Positions 27,001 through 37,150 are shown, counted from the first letter of the stretch. The stretch: 64,000 bases of DNA from Gavia stellata (GCF_030936135.1 NC_082604.1:3293001-3357000), one strand, 5' to 3'. Translations and numbers: made by a program. Notes: generated from the letters alone by a model not told the origin.

Positions 27001-27871
27001 GGACAGCACGTTTGTACAATATTACACTTATAAATCGACTGCTTCACACAAGGAAAACTAAACACAAGACTGGTCCAACAACAACATTCAAAAGGTGCAC
27101 TGCTTCCTGCTGTGGTCGCCAGGCAGCTACCGACTCATCTACCACCTCCAGAAAAATCCACACGTTGAGCCAAGAGAGGTTTCCAGCATAAGAGCTGGTT
27201 CAGCAAAGAGGAGGAACAGCCAGACCCTCCCGCGACAGCTCGGGTCCAGTGCTCCCCTCCCTGCTGCTCACCCAGCCAGGCCCGCTCTGTCCCGCCATAC
27301 CTTTCCGGTAGTCGTGAGACTTGAAGATGCCCGAGATGCCGCCGATCCTCACGCCACGGAACCGCACCACGCCCGCGTAACCTAGGGGAGACGGGAGCGC
27401 GGCTCGTCACGGCGGGGCCGGGGCAGGGCAAGGGGCTGGAGGGGAGCCGGCGGGGGACCCTACCGAGGTAGTAGATGTTGGGCGCCACCCACCCGCCGTA
27501 GGGCAGCTCCTGCAAGTGGTTGGACGCCTCGTGGTTCCCGCCGATGAACACCGTGAGAACCGGGGCCTTCTTCTCGCCGGAGTAGTACCTGCGGAGACGC
27601 GACAGCTGTTGTAGCGCAGCGGGCCGGGCCGGGGCCAGGTGGGACAAGGCCAGGCCGGGCCGGGGGGCGCTCACCGGTAGAAGGTCTGCATGTGGCGGTA
27701 CTTGGCGGGCACGGCCATGCAGCGCAGGTCCGCCTCGTTGCGCACGGCCTGGAAGTCACCGCAGCAGAGCAGCAGATCGGGCCACACGTTGTGCCGCCGC
27801 TGCAGCAGCTCCAGCGTCTCGTACATCTTATCCAGGGCGCCATGGCAGCACCCCGCCACCGCCACCTTCAT
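20391..27871 (-). CDS. DBR1: DBR1, RNA lariat debranching enzyme (complete, 8 coding exons)
   Basis: Eight minus-strand exons splice in frame to 539 codons plus TAA (I recall 544 aa for human). The product hydrolyses the 2'-5' phosphodiester bond of intron lariats in the nucleus, allowing intron turnover. It is a metallophosphoesterase. Visible metal-site residues are C8 and H10 in GCCHG (Cys replaces the usual motif I Asp, as is normal in Dbr1), D39 in CCGDF, N84 and H85 in GGNHE, H174 in SHDWP, and H226 and H228 in SAHLH. The catalytic domain is followed by a conserved lariat-enzyme C-terminal domain, then a low-complexity acidic tail with eight consecutive Glu (397-404) and a basic KKIKRRNQ stretch near the end that is a probable nuclear localisation signal. 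The start ATG sits in a CpG island. Its head faces PPP2R3A and its tail faces ARMC8. Confidence 0.97.
21070..21604 (-). other. DBR1: DBR1 intron 7
   Basis: A 535-bp intron between exon 7 and the terminal exon. Nothing else recognised. Confidence 0.85.
21605..21750 (-). CDS. DBR1: DBR1 coding exon 7
   Basis: 146 nt, starting [20 protein letters not shown] and ending ...[10 protein letters not shown] plus two bases, with a GTAAGT donor. The acceptor TTTAAACAG is preceded by an 18-base poly-T tract on the sense strand (plus-strand A at 21757-21774). Confidence 0.95.
21751..23083 (-). other. DBR1: DBR1 intron 6
   Basis: An intron of about 1.3 kb. Its 3' end holds an 18-base poly-T tract (sense) before the acceptor. 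Nothing else recognised. Confidence 0.85.
23084..23164 (-). CDS. DBR1: DBR1 coding exon 6
   Basis: 81 nt (27 codons, phase 0), TTCCTAG acceptor, encoding [20 protein letters not shown] and then PHRDFLQ. The donor is GTGATG. Confidence 0.95.
23165..24023 (-). other. DBR1: DBR1 intron 5
   Basis: An intron of about 0.86 kb between exons 5 and 6. Nothing else recognised. Confidence 0.85.
24024..24248 (-). CDS. DBR1: DBR1 coding exon 5
   Basis: 225 nt (75 codons, phase 0 at both ends), starting [20 protein letters not shown] and ending ...KFAAFMQHQ with a GTAAAG donor. It carries H174, H226 and H228. Confidence 0.96.
24249..25509 (-). other. DBR1: DBR1 intron 4
   Basis: An ordinary AT-rich intron of about 1.3 kb. 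Nothing else recognised. Confidence 0.85.
25510..25595 (-). CDS. DBR1: DBR1 coding exon 4
   Basis: 86 nt encoding (G)[20 protein letters not shown] and then IEVFKLKQ, ending in phase 0 with a GTTAGT donor. The acceptor is TTTCAG, preceded only 10 bases further upstream by a run of 23 C on the sense strand (plus-strand G at 25606-25628). Confidence 0.95.
25596..27300 (-). other. DBR1: DBR1 intron 3
   Basis: The longest DBR1 intron at about 1.7 kb. It carries the homopolymer described separately, at its 3' end. No further exon or clear transposon was recognised. Confidence 0.85.
25606..25628. repeat. Mononucleotide G run of 23 bases (C run on the DBR1 strand)
   Basis: An uninterrupted run of 23 G on the plus strand. 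In the DBR1 transcript it is a C23 tract lying about 10 bases from the exon 4 acceptor, in the place of the polypyrimidine tract. Such runs are prone to length polymorphism and to sequencing or assembly error, so the exact count is uncertain. Confidence 0.9.
27301..27381 (-). CDS. DBR1: DBR1 coding exon 3
   Basis: 81 nt, acceptor CCCTAG, encoding (G)[20 protein letters not shown] and then SHDYRK plus one base. The donor is GTATGG. The peptide corresponds to the human [15 protein letters not shown] segment as I recall it. Confidence 0.95.
27464..27588 (-). CDS. DBR1: DBR1 coding exon 2
   Basis: 125 nt with an upstream CCGCAG acceptor. The first base completes the Arg codon and the exon continues [20 protein letters not shown], carrying N84 and H85. 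It ends ...APNIYYL plus one base, with a GTAGGG donor. An 82-bp intron follows. Confidence 0.96.
27675..27871 (-). CDS. DBR1: DBR1 coding exon 1
   Basis: 197 nt from the ATG at 27871-27869 ([11 protein letters not shown]...) to ...HMQTFY plus two bases of an Arg codon, then a GTGAGC donor. It contains the first metal-site motifs (C8, H10, D39). It is GC-rich and followed by an 86-bp intron. Confidence 0.96.
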
Positions 27872-28904
27872 CGCCGCCGCTCCTCCACCGCGCAGGCGCC
27901 GCGCGCGCCTTCCGCGTCACCGCCCGCCCCCGCGGCGCCTGCGCGCTGGCGGAGCCCGGCTGGGGCCTGGCGGGCGGGCAGCCGCCGCCCCCGGGAGGGC
28001 GCTACGGCCCAGCCCGTCTCGCCGGCGGACAGCGACCCGGGGCGCGCCTCACGCACCGGCGCGGCCACGGCCACGCGTGCCCGGGCCAGCCGAGGCCGCT
28101 CCAAGATCCGCTGCTGTCAGATTGGCGCGGGGGGTGCTGCCGCGCTCCCCGTCTCTCTCCCCGACCCCCGCGGGGATGAGTCCCGCCACAGGCAGGTGGG
28201 ACCTGCGCGACGGGGAGGAAAACTGTCACGGCAATTAGCACGACGGAGCGTAATAACTCAAAAAGGCCCGTCTCACACACAGAGCGGAGGGGTAGACACT
28301 TGCCATGCCTTTTGCAGCGGGGCAGGAGGCCCTGCAGAGGGTAAGAGGGGCTGCTCAGCTCCCCCCTCCCCTGCGAAGCCAGCAGGCGCTTCTCCCCGCA
28401 GCCAGAGCCGGTGGGGTGCAGCCCGCACCTCTTCTGCCAGCCTGGCAGGGAAGCCGCAAAAGCTTTGCTTGTTTCTCGGCGCGTGGCACGAAGACCACAA
28501 GCAAAGCGGCGGCAGAGCAGAGTGAGCAGTTGCCGTGCATGCTTTGGCCTGACATTTGTGCCAATAAAAGACCGGTTTGGGTTTGCAAAGGACACACCGT
28601 CCCTGCAGTGCTTTTTATCCTGCCAGTCCAGCGTCAGGCAAGCGTATTTTTAGCATAGTCAAGCGCTGGCTTCTTGTAACTTCCTAACACACAAGGACAG
28701 GAACCATCAGTGGCTTTACCAGGGCGATGGGGGTACAAAGCAGGGTGAGAAATGGGGCGTCTCTCCCTTTTCTTACAGGCTGTCGGGTTCCCTCTTTTGG
28801 AGAGCGCCAATTTCCTCCTTTTGAAGGGCAGTGACTTGGATCATAGGGTGGTATTTGTGTGTCACGTAACAAAACCGCTCCAGACTTTTTCCACTGCTTG
28901 GGTT

Positions 28905-28983
28905 TTTTTTCTTTAACAGTCTTGAGAGATTGAACAAAATTACAATAACATAGTTAAGCATTAACTTGCTACTGCTTACCCTG
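28905..28983 (-). repeat. Left arm of an imperfect inverted repeat
   Basis: Its reverse complement matches 29802-29878. Over the 63-base core (28921-28983 against 29802-29864) I count five differences, all transitions, with no gap. Similarity fades over a further 10-15 bases outward and stops abruptly inward at the CAGGGTAAG end. The arms enclose 818 bases. Confidence 0.9.
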
Positions 28984-29463
28984 TAATCATGGAATCAAGC
29001 AGACATTCCTGTTCCCCTACAGTAGCAACGATTACACAATGGCCTCTCTTTTCATACTAAGAAAATATGAGTGTTCTCCAATACATTTCATAATTTCACA
29101 ATGTTGGGTTACTGTGTGTGTTCTTTGGGGCTCTCATCCAAGCCCAGCTGAAGCGAAGGGGAAAGTTCCTCTGGCTTTCAAACCCTACAAGTCTTCAGAG
29201 TAAAAGTGCGTACAAAAGTGTTCCGAGGCGCGCTTAGCTCTTCGCTAACTTTGCTGAGACTTACCGGGGCGTAGTGTGAGAACTCGGGGGTCACTCCAAC
29301 GCATCGCCCTGGAAGGCTTTCCAGCTTCTCTCGGGAAGAACAGCAGCCCCGCACATTTGCCATGTCTGACTTCCTGAAATGAAGCAGGTGAAAGACGGAA
29401 AAGGTCCATGAGACTCTGGAAGAGACCGCCTTACCCAAGATACGCCATCTTGGGGGCTTCCCA

Positions 29464-29502
29464 AGACTGCCGGCAGATGCATCCTTAGACTGCCGGCAGA
29501 TG
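29464..29502 (+). repeat. Two copies of a 17-base direct repeat
   Basis: AGACTGCCGGCAGATGC occurs twice, separated by a few bases. Each copy contains the palindrome TGCCGGCA. It lies inside the region enclosed by the inverted repeat pair. Confidence 0.75.
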
Positions 29503-29801
29503 CGTCTCCTGCCTGCCCAAATTCATCCCCAGTCAGTCAAGGGTAAGCTGATACGGTAACTGTAATTCCTGGGTTTGTTAACTTGGGATCATTTCTCATG
29601 CTCCATGTGCCAGTTACCCAAGTGAACTGGTGCACAGTAAAATCTATAAGGCTTTTTTATGTTGTAGCATTTTAGTATTTGTACACTATTCATGATGCAT
29701 CTCAACATCCCTAATTTAACTCTGGCTGTTCACTGAGCAAAACAGCTCTGAACTTTCCACAGCAGTCAGAGCACAAAGGGAGGCAGCCATGCTACTATTT
29801 T

Positions 29802-29878
29802 CAGGGTAAGTAGTAGCAAGTTAATGCTTAACTATGTTACCGTAATTTTGTTCAATCCTTCAAGACTGTTTAAAAAAA
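29802..29878 (+). repeat. Right arm of an imperfect inverted repeat
   Basis: The partner of 28905-28983 in opposite orientation. It begins CAGGGTAAGTAGTAGCAAG. Either this is a local inverted duplication, the terminal inverted repeats of a roughly 0.97 kb non-autonomous DNA transposon, or two oppositely oriented copies of a short repeat family. The sequence alone does not decide. Confidence 0.9.
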
Positions 29879-30360
29879 CATGTGACTGAAGTGCAGCTCT
29901 CCTCCACCACATGACCAACGCATGTTCAGCTATGGGTTGGGCTTTGCAGTCACAGTCCCTTGCCCCGACGTGCTCGTGCATGTCTCGTGTCTGGATGTCC
30001 AGCCCTACGGCAGAGGACCCGCACCTCTCTGAAGCGACCGAATATCCAGCCTGTCTGCATGGCAGGCCAAGGAACGGTGAGGCCAAGAAGGGGGAGACCC
30101 ACAAAACAGGCTCCCATCAGTGGATTGTTTGGGTGGGAGGTATTTGCCTCTTTGGCTGTTGCCCCCCTGCACTGACCAGTAATGTGGTTGGTTTTTTTTT
30201 TTCCTGAGCTAACTATGGGAATTTAGAGCCATGGAAGTAGTTCAGTTTTCCTCTCCGTAGAAATGAGGAAGAACAAAAGGCATCTGAAGGGGCTGCAGAT
30301 GACAGGGTTGCTTCCCTCATTTCTGAGAACTGATTAGAGGGAGACTTTCCTGTCAAGTGC

Positions 30361-30420
30361 TTTCTAGCGCTTTTAGAAGATACTAAACGGTTTCTAGCAC
30401 ATTTAGAAGATACTAAAATG
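30361..30420 (+). repeat. Tandem repeat, 30-bp unit, two copies
   Basis: Two adjacent 30-base units beginning TTTCTAGC and containing TTTAGAAGATACTAAA, differing at a few positions. It is a simple local duplication. Confidence 0.9.
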
Positions 30421-31408
30421 AAGAGGAACAGCAAAAGGGAGGCATTTGTAGCTGACACTTGGGGAGGGACAGTGTGCCTGAGAAGAGAGGTACAAGGAAG
30501 AAGTGGTGGGAGGCAGCGTATGTGTTTGTGAAGGAGAGGGAGATAAAATGGAGGTGCAAGAGCCAAACCTGATGTGTTCCAGCTGAGATTTTGAGATGTC
30601 CCTGTAAGCTGTGAGGGAGGATGGGGTAGCAGGTTGGTGTGCACGTGTGCAACCACCTTAGAAAAAGACCCCCTGAGGCTGGCCTAAATACCACAAGACT
30701 TACCTGCAACAATGTTTTGGTGTCTTTGGGCACTTCCTCCCCCAGTATCCTGTCTGATAATTGCAGGAAAACACACCGCCATGGCAAGGCCCGCTCCGGG
30801 CCTCGCCACTGAGGCGCGGCTCCCCCCCCCCCTTCCAGTTGCACTTTGGCTCTTTTCCCTCTTCGTTTTTACCTTCTCTCGGAGGCGCCCATCGCGCTGT
30901 TTTGCTGGAGGGCCCTACTAATGGCCTCCAGCCAGAGGGCTGAAAACCCTCCGAAGCCAAGAGATGAAGCAACCGCCTTGCCGGATTTCTGGAGTGGCTG
31001 AGGGAAAACAAAAACCACCGCCCGGGACGCTGTGTCCTGCTGAACCGCCGGGGCGGCCGGCGGTGAGGGACGCGAGGGACGCGGCGCTGAGGCGAGGGGC
31101 CCGCGGCCGCCTCACGGCGGGACCCGGCGGGCGGGGCCGAGCGCCGCGGCTGTGAGGAGAGGGAGGGGCGCGGCGCGTGCACGCGCGGGCGGTGGGCGGG
31201 GGCAGCCCCCCCCGGGGGCGCGCGCGCCTCGGGCACGAGCGGGCGGCGGGCGCGCGCGCGGGGGGGGGGGTGTTTTCCCGCCCCCCCCCGCCGCCGCCGC
31301 CTCCTCCTCCTCCTCCTGCTGCTCCCCCGCCTCAGCGCGGGCAGCGCCATTCCGCCGCCGCCCCCTCACAGCCCGGCCTCGACCTGCGCGCCCGGGGCCG
31401 CCCGCCGC

Positions 31409-31435
31409 GCCTCGCCTCGCCTCGCCTCGCCTCCG
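31409..31435 (+). repeat. Pentanucleotide (CCTCG)n repeat in the PPP2R3A island
   Basis: Five CCTCG-type units in tandem, followed by CGAGGCG, which can pair back on the last units to make a small hairpin. It is probably in the 5' UTR or core promoter. Confidence 0.85.
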
Positions 31436-31517
31436 AGGCGGGGCCCCTCGCCTCACGGAAGGGGCCGGCCGGGGCGGGCGGCAGAGCGCGCCCGGCGGCG
31501 GGAGCAGCGGCGCCGGC

Positions 31518-31542
31518 ATGGGACGGGGCGCTGCCCCGGCGG
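31518..31542 (+). other. PPP2R3A: End of candidate non-coding exon 1 of PPP2R3A with an upstream ATG
   Basis: The best plus-strand donor in the island is CGG|GTAGGT, placing the exon end at 31542. An ATG at 31518 lies 25 nt before the donor. If the exon joins the acceptor at 44430, this ATG opens a 32-codon frame that stops in the next exon, well before the main start. The exon's 5' boundary is unknown. The donor choice is inferred from consensus only. Confidence 0.4.
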
Positions 31543-33228
31543 GTAGGTGCGGCGCGGCGGGGCGCCGTCAGGCGGGGGGCGCCGCGGCAGCGCCCGCGGG
31601 GCCTGCGGCAGGGGCGGGCCCGGGGCGGGCGGAGGGGCCGAGCGGCCGCCGGCTCTGCCCGGCCGGGGGCAGCGGTTGCTCCCCTCAGGGCCCGGCGGCG
31701 GGGGCAGGTGCCGGGCGGGCCCCGGGCGGGGGGCTGCCGGTGCGTTGTCTGTCGGCGGTGAACCGTCCCGCCGCCGGCGCGGCGTGCCTCGGGGGTCGCG
31801 GTGCCGGCGCTGACAGGGGCTGGGAGGGAGCTGCCGGCCGAGCGGCCCGGCTCGGCGGGGGCGGTGTGCGGCGGCGGGGCTGGGGGCCGCCGTCCCGGGA
31901 CGGGGGCTGGCGGGGAGCGGCGGGGGCAGGCGGGCTGAGCCGCCGTTGTGGGGAGCAGGGACTGAATGGAGTTACCAGGGAACGCACAGGGCGGCGAAGG
32001 AGGAAATACCTCTCGCATCGCTCGCGTTTAAGTTGTGAAAACCACCGCTGGTGTTGTGCAGGCCGAGACTGTGAATTGTCTCGAGAGAGTTTTGACAAAG
32101 TGCCGAGAGGCATAACGGCTTCTAGGCACGGTGGTCTGGGTGTAGTTTCCAGTTCAGGATGGCCCGAAGCTGTTAGTAGTTGTAAAGCGGGAGGTTAACA
32201 CCGGTGAAGGATCACCTCTACTTAGGCTGTCCTTTTTTTGGTGAACACTTGCCCCAGGACCCCCCTGGGTAGCTGGACCTTTGCTCTTCTTCAGTGCAGT
32301 TGTTAATATATTGTCATGAAAGTAGGGTTTTTATTTTTTTCTGAAGTATTTCTTTATGATGGAGAAAGGGAACACCTTTGGCTACAAGACTCCTTGGTTC
32401 GCAGGTAGACAAATACAAGATTAAGTTGGGCATAAACTTGTAAAATTGAGCTTGAATAACTATTGGAATGATTTACTGAAGGATGTGTTCCTACTGGAGT
32501 AATTCTCTCTGAAGGTCATCACACTGTGCTGGTGTCAAGTAATGTAAATATTTTTAAGCCCAGGACTAATTTTATTACCTCTGTTCTTCACGCTAAAGAA
32601 GGAAGCCCTGGAAGACATGCTGTTCTGTGTCCCCATCTTTCCTGTAAAGGCAGGCTAGCAGTGCGAAGGGAGGAACTCGAGAGAAGAGGCAGGTAGTCCC
32701 CAAGCTGTTTGCTGTTGAAGTGCTGCCTGAAGGGCTGGGTACGTTTTTTTCTTGGTGGTGGTCTCATGGCTTTACCTCACATGATCTGATGCCTGCTTCA
32801 GGAAATAAATTTTCCAGGCATTTACTTAAAATAGCCGCCTCTTCTCTTGATTATTTCTTGTGAATCCCTCGAGCTTGGCAGGTCTGCTCTCAGAGGTTAT
32901 GTAGGGGGAAATTATTTTCATGAGAACTTTGAGGAGATTGTCAGTAGTTAGACTTCTCTCAGTTTTTTAAAATTCTGTATTTAAAGTCAGCTGGATTCAG
33001 AGAAGTTGAAGCAAGAGACAGCAGTTTGGGTTTTTTTCAGTATTTATGTATCTGTAAATGGTAATGTTGTGTATCAGATGAGACTGATTTACATTTGACT
33101 TCATATAAAATAAAAGTTGAAGTTCCCTGATGGCACATAACCAGTTTCCACTACCTAGACCTTTGCAACCACTGTCATGCCTCATATTATTTTGTACTCA
33201 TAATTTGCACAGAGGTGCAGTGTTAAAG

Positions 33229-33510
33229 GTATCATAGAATCGTTTAGGTTGGAAAAGACCTTTAAGATCATTGAGTCCAACCGTTAACCTAACACTGCCA
33301 AGTCCACCACTAAACCATGTCCCTAAGCCCCTCGTCCACACGTCTTTTAAATACCTCCAGGGATGGTGACTCCACCACCTCCCTGGGCAGCCTGTTCCAA
33401 TGTCTGACAACCCTTTCAGTGAAGAGGTTTTTCCTAATATCCAATCTGAACCTCCCCTGGTGTAACTTGTGGCCATTTCCTCTTGTCCTAAGGTAGCTAT
33501 GGGCAAGGTG
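33229..33510 (-). mobile_element. CR1 LINE, 5'-truncated 3' fragment, minus orientation
   Basis: Plus-strand ATCATAGAATCGTTTAGGTT starts the reverse complement of a typical avian CR1 3' terminus. The minus strand encodes the end of ORF2: short motifs [27 protein letters not shown] and SLEVFKRR are intact over about 60 residues. It is relatively young for this window. CR1 insertions are normally 5'-truncated and lack target-site duplications. This is the strongest single indicator of a bird genome here. Confidence 0.95.
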
Positions 33511-36500
33511 CCTCAAGTTGAAGTTGACTGATGTATGACTGCCAAATACTGCAGAGATTCACTAGTAAAGCTTCTATTTCACCTCCTTCAGCTGCAGCCT
33601 GTGGAGCAGGTGATGAATATTGTGGCTCAGGCAGTTCGGAAATCTCTGTAGTGGAGTCCTGTGGTCTAACATTCACTGCCGGTAGCCCTAGAGGTATAGA
33701 TATGATGCTGCACAGTGTTTTCCCTTTTTTGGGGGGAAGGACCCTTCTCTGTCCTTCCTGCGGACACATGTCCCCCTTGGAATTACACAGAAAACATGGC
33801 TTTAAACAGTAACTCTGTTTCAACTCTGAACTTTGTATATCTTGGTCCAGTACAGAGGTTGCTGTGCAGTCTTGCTTCGCTTCCTTTGTATAAATGTTTT
33901 CCAATACTGCTTTTACTTAAATGTTTGTATGCTGTTCTTCTCCCATAAGACTAGGTTTTCTCCTGTTATACAGAACTGAACTTCGCTGAAGGCTAAATTA
34001 GAGCTTGGATCTTGTGCTCCAATTCTGGCAAAAACTGGAGAGCAAAGTAGAACTGTGGGAGGAAGGGAATTTTCTCATTCATAATTAAGGTAGTTAAGTG
34101 TTGTCTTAAAGAACTGGTTTCATGTGTGTTATGGGACAAGCTTCATCCACCAGACCTCACTGTTGCATCTCTTCTGTTGCTTTTGTCTCTGGATCTGATT
34201 TGCAGAATTTCTGATGTGCAACTGTAAGGGTGGGTGCAACTGAGCAGGTGCTGTGCTTTGACCATATGAAATACTCTATAATGTCGCATACTTTGGAAAG
34301 TCAGGCCTCGAGCACCAAAACCTGATGTATTCTCTCTGCCACAATTCTTGCAGGGTAAGATGAGGATAATACTGGAAAATAAGTTAATGTTTAAGTAGCA
34401 TGTAAATACTATACTGATGGAGAAATTAATTCTGATTGCAGAATAGTGTATGAATAGGATGCAGTAAGCAATACCTGAAGTCACACATGTAACAAGCAAG
34501 CTTGTTAAAAATGTCTGTTAATTTTAATGAATATTCAGATTCATGAATGTGAACACTGCTGTTCACCCAAATTTGAATAGGGGATCTTTACATTTATCTG
34601 GTTTTCTGTTTCTTGTGTGTATCACTTGTCTTTTTAATCTGCTTCAGTTTAAATACTCAGGGAAAAAGAAAGAAATTAATGGAACTTAGTTTTGTTTTGT
34701 AAAGCTCCCTGGGTTAGTAAAGATACAGGGGAAATTACTTCCTCTGTCTTACTGACATGTCAGGCTAAAACACCCTTAATTTTCCTTGGTGGAGGAAAGG
34801 GGATAGAAAAGTTATCCTCCCTTAAAGTACGCGTTGCTCTGATCACGCTGATCTGTGCCTCTGGTGTGGCTTATCAGAGTCATAAGCGGTAAAGGCTGTA
34901 GCGGTGCCAAACTTCTTGAATGCTAGGACATGCTGCACCTTTTGGCATAATCTGTTACGTTTCAACAGCTGCTCTTCTTCAGAGTGTGAGATGGAGGCTG
35001 GCAGGAATGGGCTTGCGGAAGGTATGACTGGTGGAAATGACTGCTTGCTTTTTACTCCCGTGATTATGCCTCAGAGGAGAGGATGGGCATGTAGCACGGA
35101 ATTGGAGCATTTCTCCCCAGCCTGGCATTTCACTGTTCTCATTGCTGACCTATGGAAGAGCTATAGTACTCCAGCTGGGGCCAGGTATGGGCTGGGAACT
35201 GAGATTACCCTGGCAAAATGGACTGTCACCTTAGGCCAAGAGATCTTTACCAAGAATCTTGACTGCATGAGGAAATAAATGAATAAAGAGTAGTGCGATG
35301 ATACAGATAATACGTGAAGTCAGATAGGACAGCAATGAGAAATGTATGAGCTCTGAATAGATGGGTAATGAATGAAAAGAAACATTTTTCATTCTGTTAT
35401 TAAATTATAAATGTATTTTACCCCGCAGTTCAGTAGCAGCAGACAGCTAGCTGGTCTGCTACAGGAGAAATTTAACCTAACTTGAAGTAAGTTTCCAAGA
35501 TGGTTTCAGGGAACCTGTAAATTGTAACCTCAGTATCAACAAAGGTTAATGGCTGAGGGAATGCAATCTTGAACACAACTCTTCCTTTGTTATCTTAACA
35601 CTATAATAAAATCACTTGTGTAAAACAAGTGGATACTGTTAATACTAAGTTAACCTATTCCAGGGAAAATAAATGTATGTGGCTAATATGAAATAATCTT
35701 TTTCCATATAAAGTTATAAATGGCCAAGAGACACATTATTTAATCAAGCTTTTTCTAACCTCTGCCCTGAGCCTTGTTAGTTATGTGCTTTTGAATCTTG
35801 TTCACCTCCAGTGTTTTCTGGTTGGTGACCTTATTTTCTGTTAGCATGACAAAGCTCAGTTAGGCTTATTCTTAGTATTATTTTTTTTAACTCATGTCTT
35901 GCTAAGCTTCAAGATCTATGTTAATGTGTTGGGGGCCTGCTACATGAGCTAAGGTTAAATTATAGTTCTATACAGACATGGGGCTGGAACAATAATTAGT
36001 TGGCAAATTATTTATACTTAACAGATTGTTTTGTGGAAAAACTGTGTGAGTTTTTACTCTCTTGCTGTCTCATCTGTATAACTGGAAACCAGTCTCATGG
36101 GACACAAATTCCTGTCTGGTCAGTTTTAGTTCCAAGTCTCTGTGCAAAGGGAAGGCTGAAGAAAGGTATTTTAGAAGAGCTGAAAGGGGTGAAATCTATC
36201 TTGATATTTTTAACTATCCTCCTCCCCAGCTGATACCCATAATGACAAGCTTTGCAAGGCCCATACATTGGTTCTCCACAACAGAGTTTCTGGTATACTT
36301 GGGTTCAAAGCCCTTGTATACTGATGCTTGTGAAGGGCATAGCAGCGCTAGAATATTAAATAACACTGTGACTTAACCTGAAGAATTACACTGAATAATG
36401 CTGCATTCACTAACTGCAAGTCAGTATTTTAGAACAATAGTTTAGGGTCTAGTGCCAGGTTTATTTTTGAAAAGCAGTGTAGACTATTGTTATTGATACC

Positions 36501-36864
36501 AGCCTAAATCTTTGAGTGTTGGGTTTGCTTTATGTTGTTGCTATAAATGTGGAGAGATTGTATTTAAGTTAGTGTTGGGGGATTTTTTATTTTTTTAGGG
36601 TAAGTTTACTGAAACAGCTTTCCTAATGTAAAAATTTACTTCTCCAAATCCATACTGACTGCAAAGCAGTATTTATCATCGTGTCACGGACGGTGATTCT
36701 CAAGGTCATGTCTACTTGGAAGCCTGCCTTGATAAGTGCTCCTATTGCAGTGACCTTCATGGTTCGCTGCAAGAATGCTGAAGTCCAGCTTCAGCTGGTG
36801 AAGTTAGACGGTCTGAAGCTATTCGACAAGAAGGCACAAGGGACAAATGAGCGAGTATTCTGCT

Positions 36865-37150
36865 GTTTCTGGATTTTCGGAGGGAGTTTAACAAAGTTCT
36901 TTATTAATGTTTCTTAAAGGAAATGAACTGCCTTGGAGTAGGATTGTAGCTTTTTCAGTAAGTAATACCTGGTTAAAGTGTAGGAAGAGCTGTCAGTTTT
37001 TCTAGTGAAGAGTAATCACTAGTGGAATCCCAGGGGGATCTGTGTTCAGGCTTGTGTTGGTCAACATAGTTATAAATGATCTGGAAGAGAGGCTGAGTAA
37101 TGAAGTGACAGTATAGGCTGAGAATGACAAAACTAGGGTAGCAGGAACAA
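36865..37150 (+). mobile_element. Decayed LINE reverse-transcriptase fragment, probably CR1, plus orientation
   Basis: CTGGATTTTCGG followed by AGGGAGTTTAACAAAGTT resembles the LDF..AFNTV block of CR1 reverse transcriptase. About 150 bases later, sequence resembling the GVPQGSVLGPVLFN..NDLEE block is visible at the nucleotide level with frameshifts and stops. The element is old, with unclear ends. Assignment to CR1 rather than another jockey-type LINE is inference. Confidence 0.6.

Larger units (their letters stand above)
27230..28240. promoter_or_regulatory. DBR1: CpG-island promoter of DBR1
   Basis: CpG-dense sequence covering DBR1 exons 1-3 and their two tiny introns, and extending about 370 bases upstream of the ATG. 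No TATA box is seen. NRF1-like GCGCAGGCGC (27890-27899) and GCGCCTGCGC (27935-27944) lie 20-75 bases upstream of the start codon, each one mismatch from the palindromic core. The long open frames on both strands here are compositional shadows of the island and of DBR1 exon 1. Confidence 0.8.
28241..30850. other. Intergenic region between the divergent DBR1 and PPP2R3A promoters
   Basis: About 2.6 kb between the two CpG islands. It holds an inverted repeat pair (28905-28983 and 29802-29878), a 30-bp two-copy tandem repeat (30361-30420), a short local duplication near 29464-29502, and a minus-strand consensus splice donor at 30698-30703. No protein-coding exon was recognised. Confidence 0.75.
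30850..31970. promoter_or_regulatory. PPP2R3A: CpG-island promoter region of PPP2R3A (PR130 isoform)
   Basis: A 1.1 kb CpG-dense block upstream of PPP2R3A and divergent from DBR1. It has no TATA box and carries alternating GCGC tracts, a G10-11 run near 31261-31271, C runs, and a (CCTCG)n pentamer repeat. The association with PPP2R3A rests on position: the PR130 coding exon at 44.4 kb has a 5' splice acceptor and needs an upstream exon, and this is the only island on its 5' side before DBR1. The several-hundred-residue open frames here on both strands are GC-composition artefacts. Confidence 0.75.

Noticed and set aside
27690-28525. 182- and 277-codon plus-strand open frames over the DBR1 start
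   Set aside because: They are antisense to the conserved DBR1 exon 1 and extend into CpG-rich promoter sequence; no similarity is recognised.
31152-32198. 348-codon plus-strand open frame in the PPP2R3A island
   Set aside because: Low-complexity GC-driven translation with no recognisable domain and comparable open frames on the other strand.
33310-33516. 68-codon minus-strand open frame as a host gene
   Set aside because: It reads the C-terminal end of CR1 ORF2 and belongs to the retroposon.
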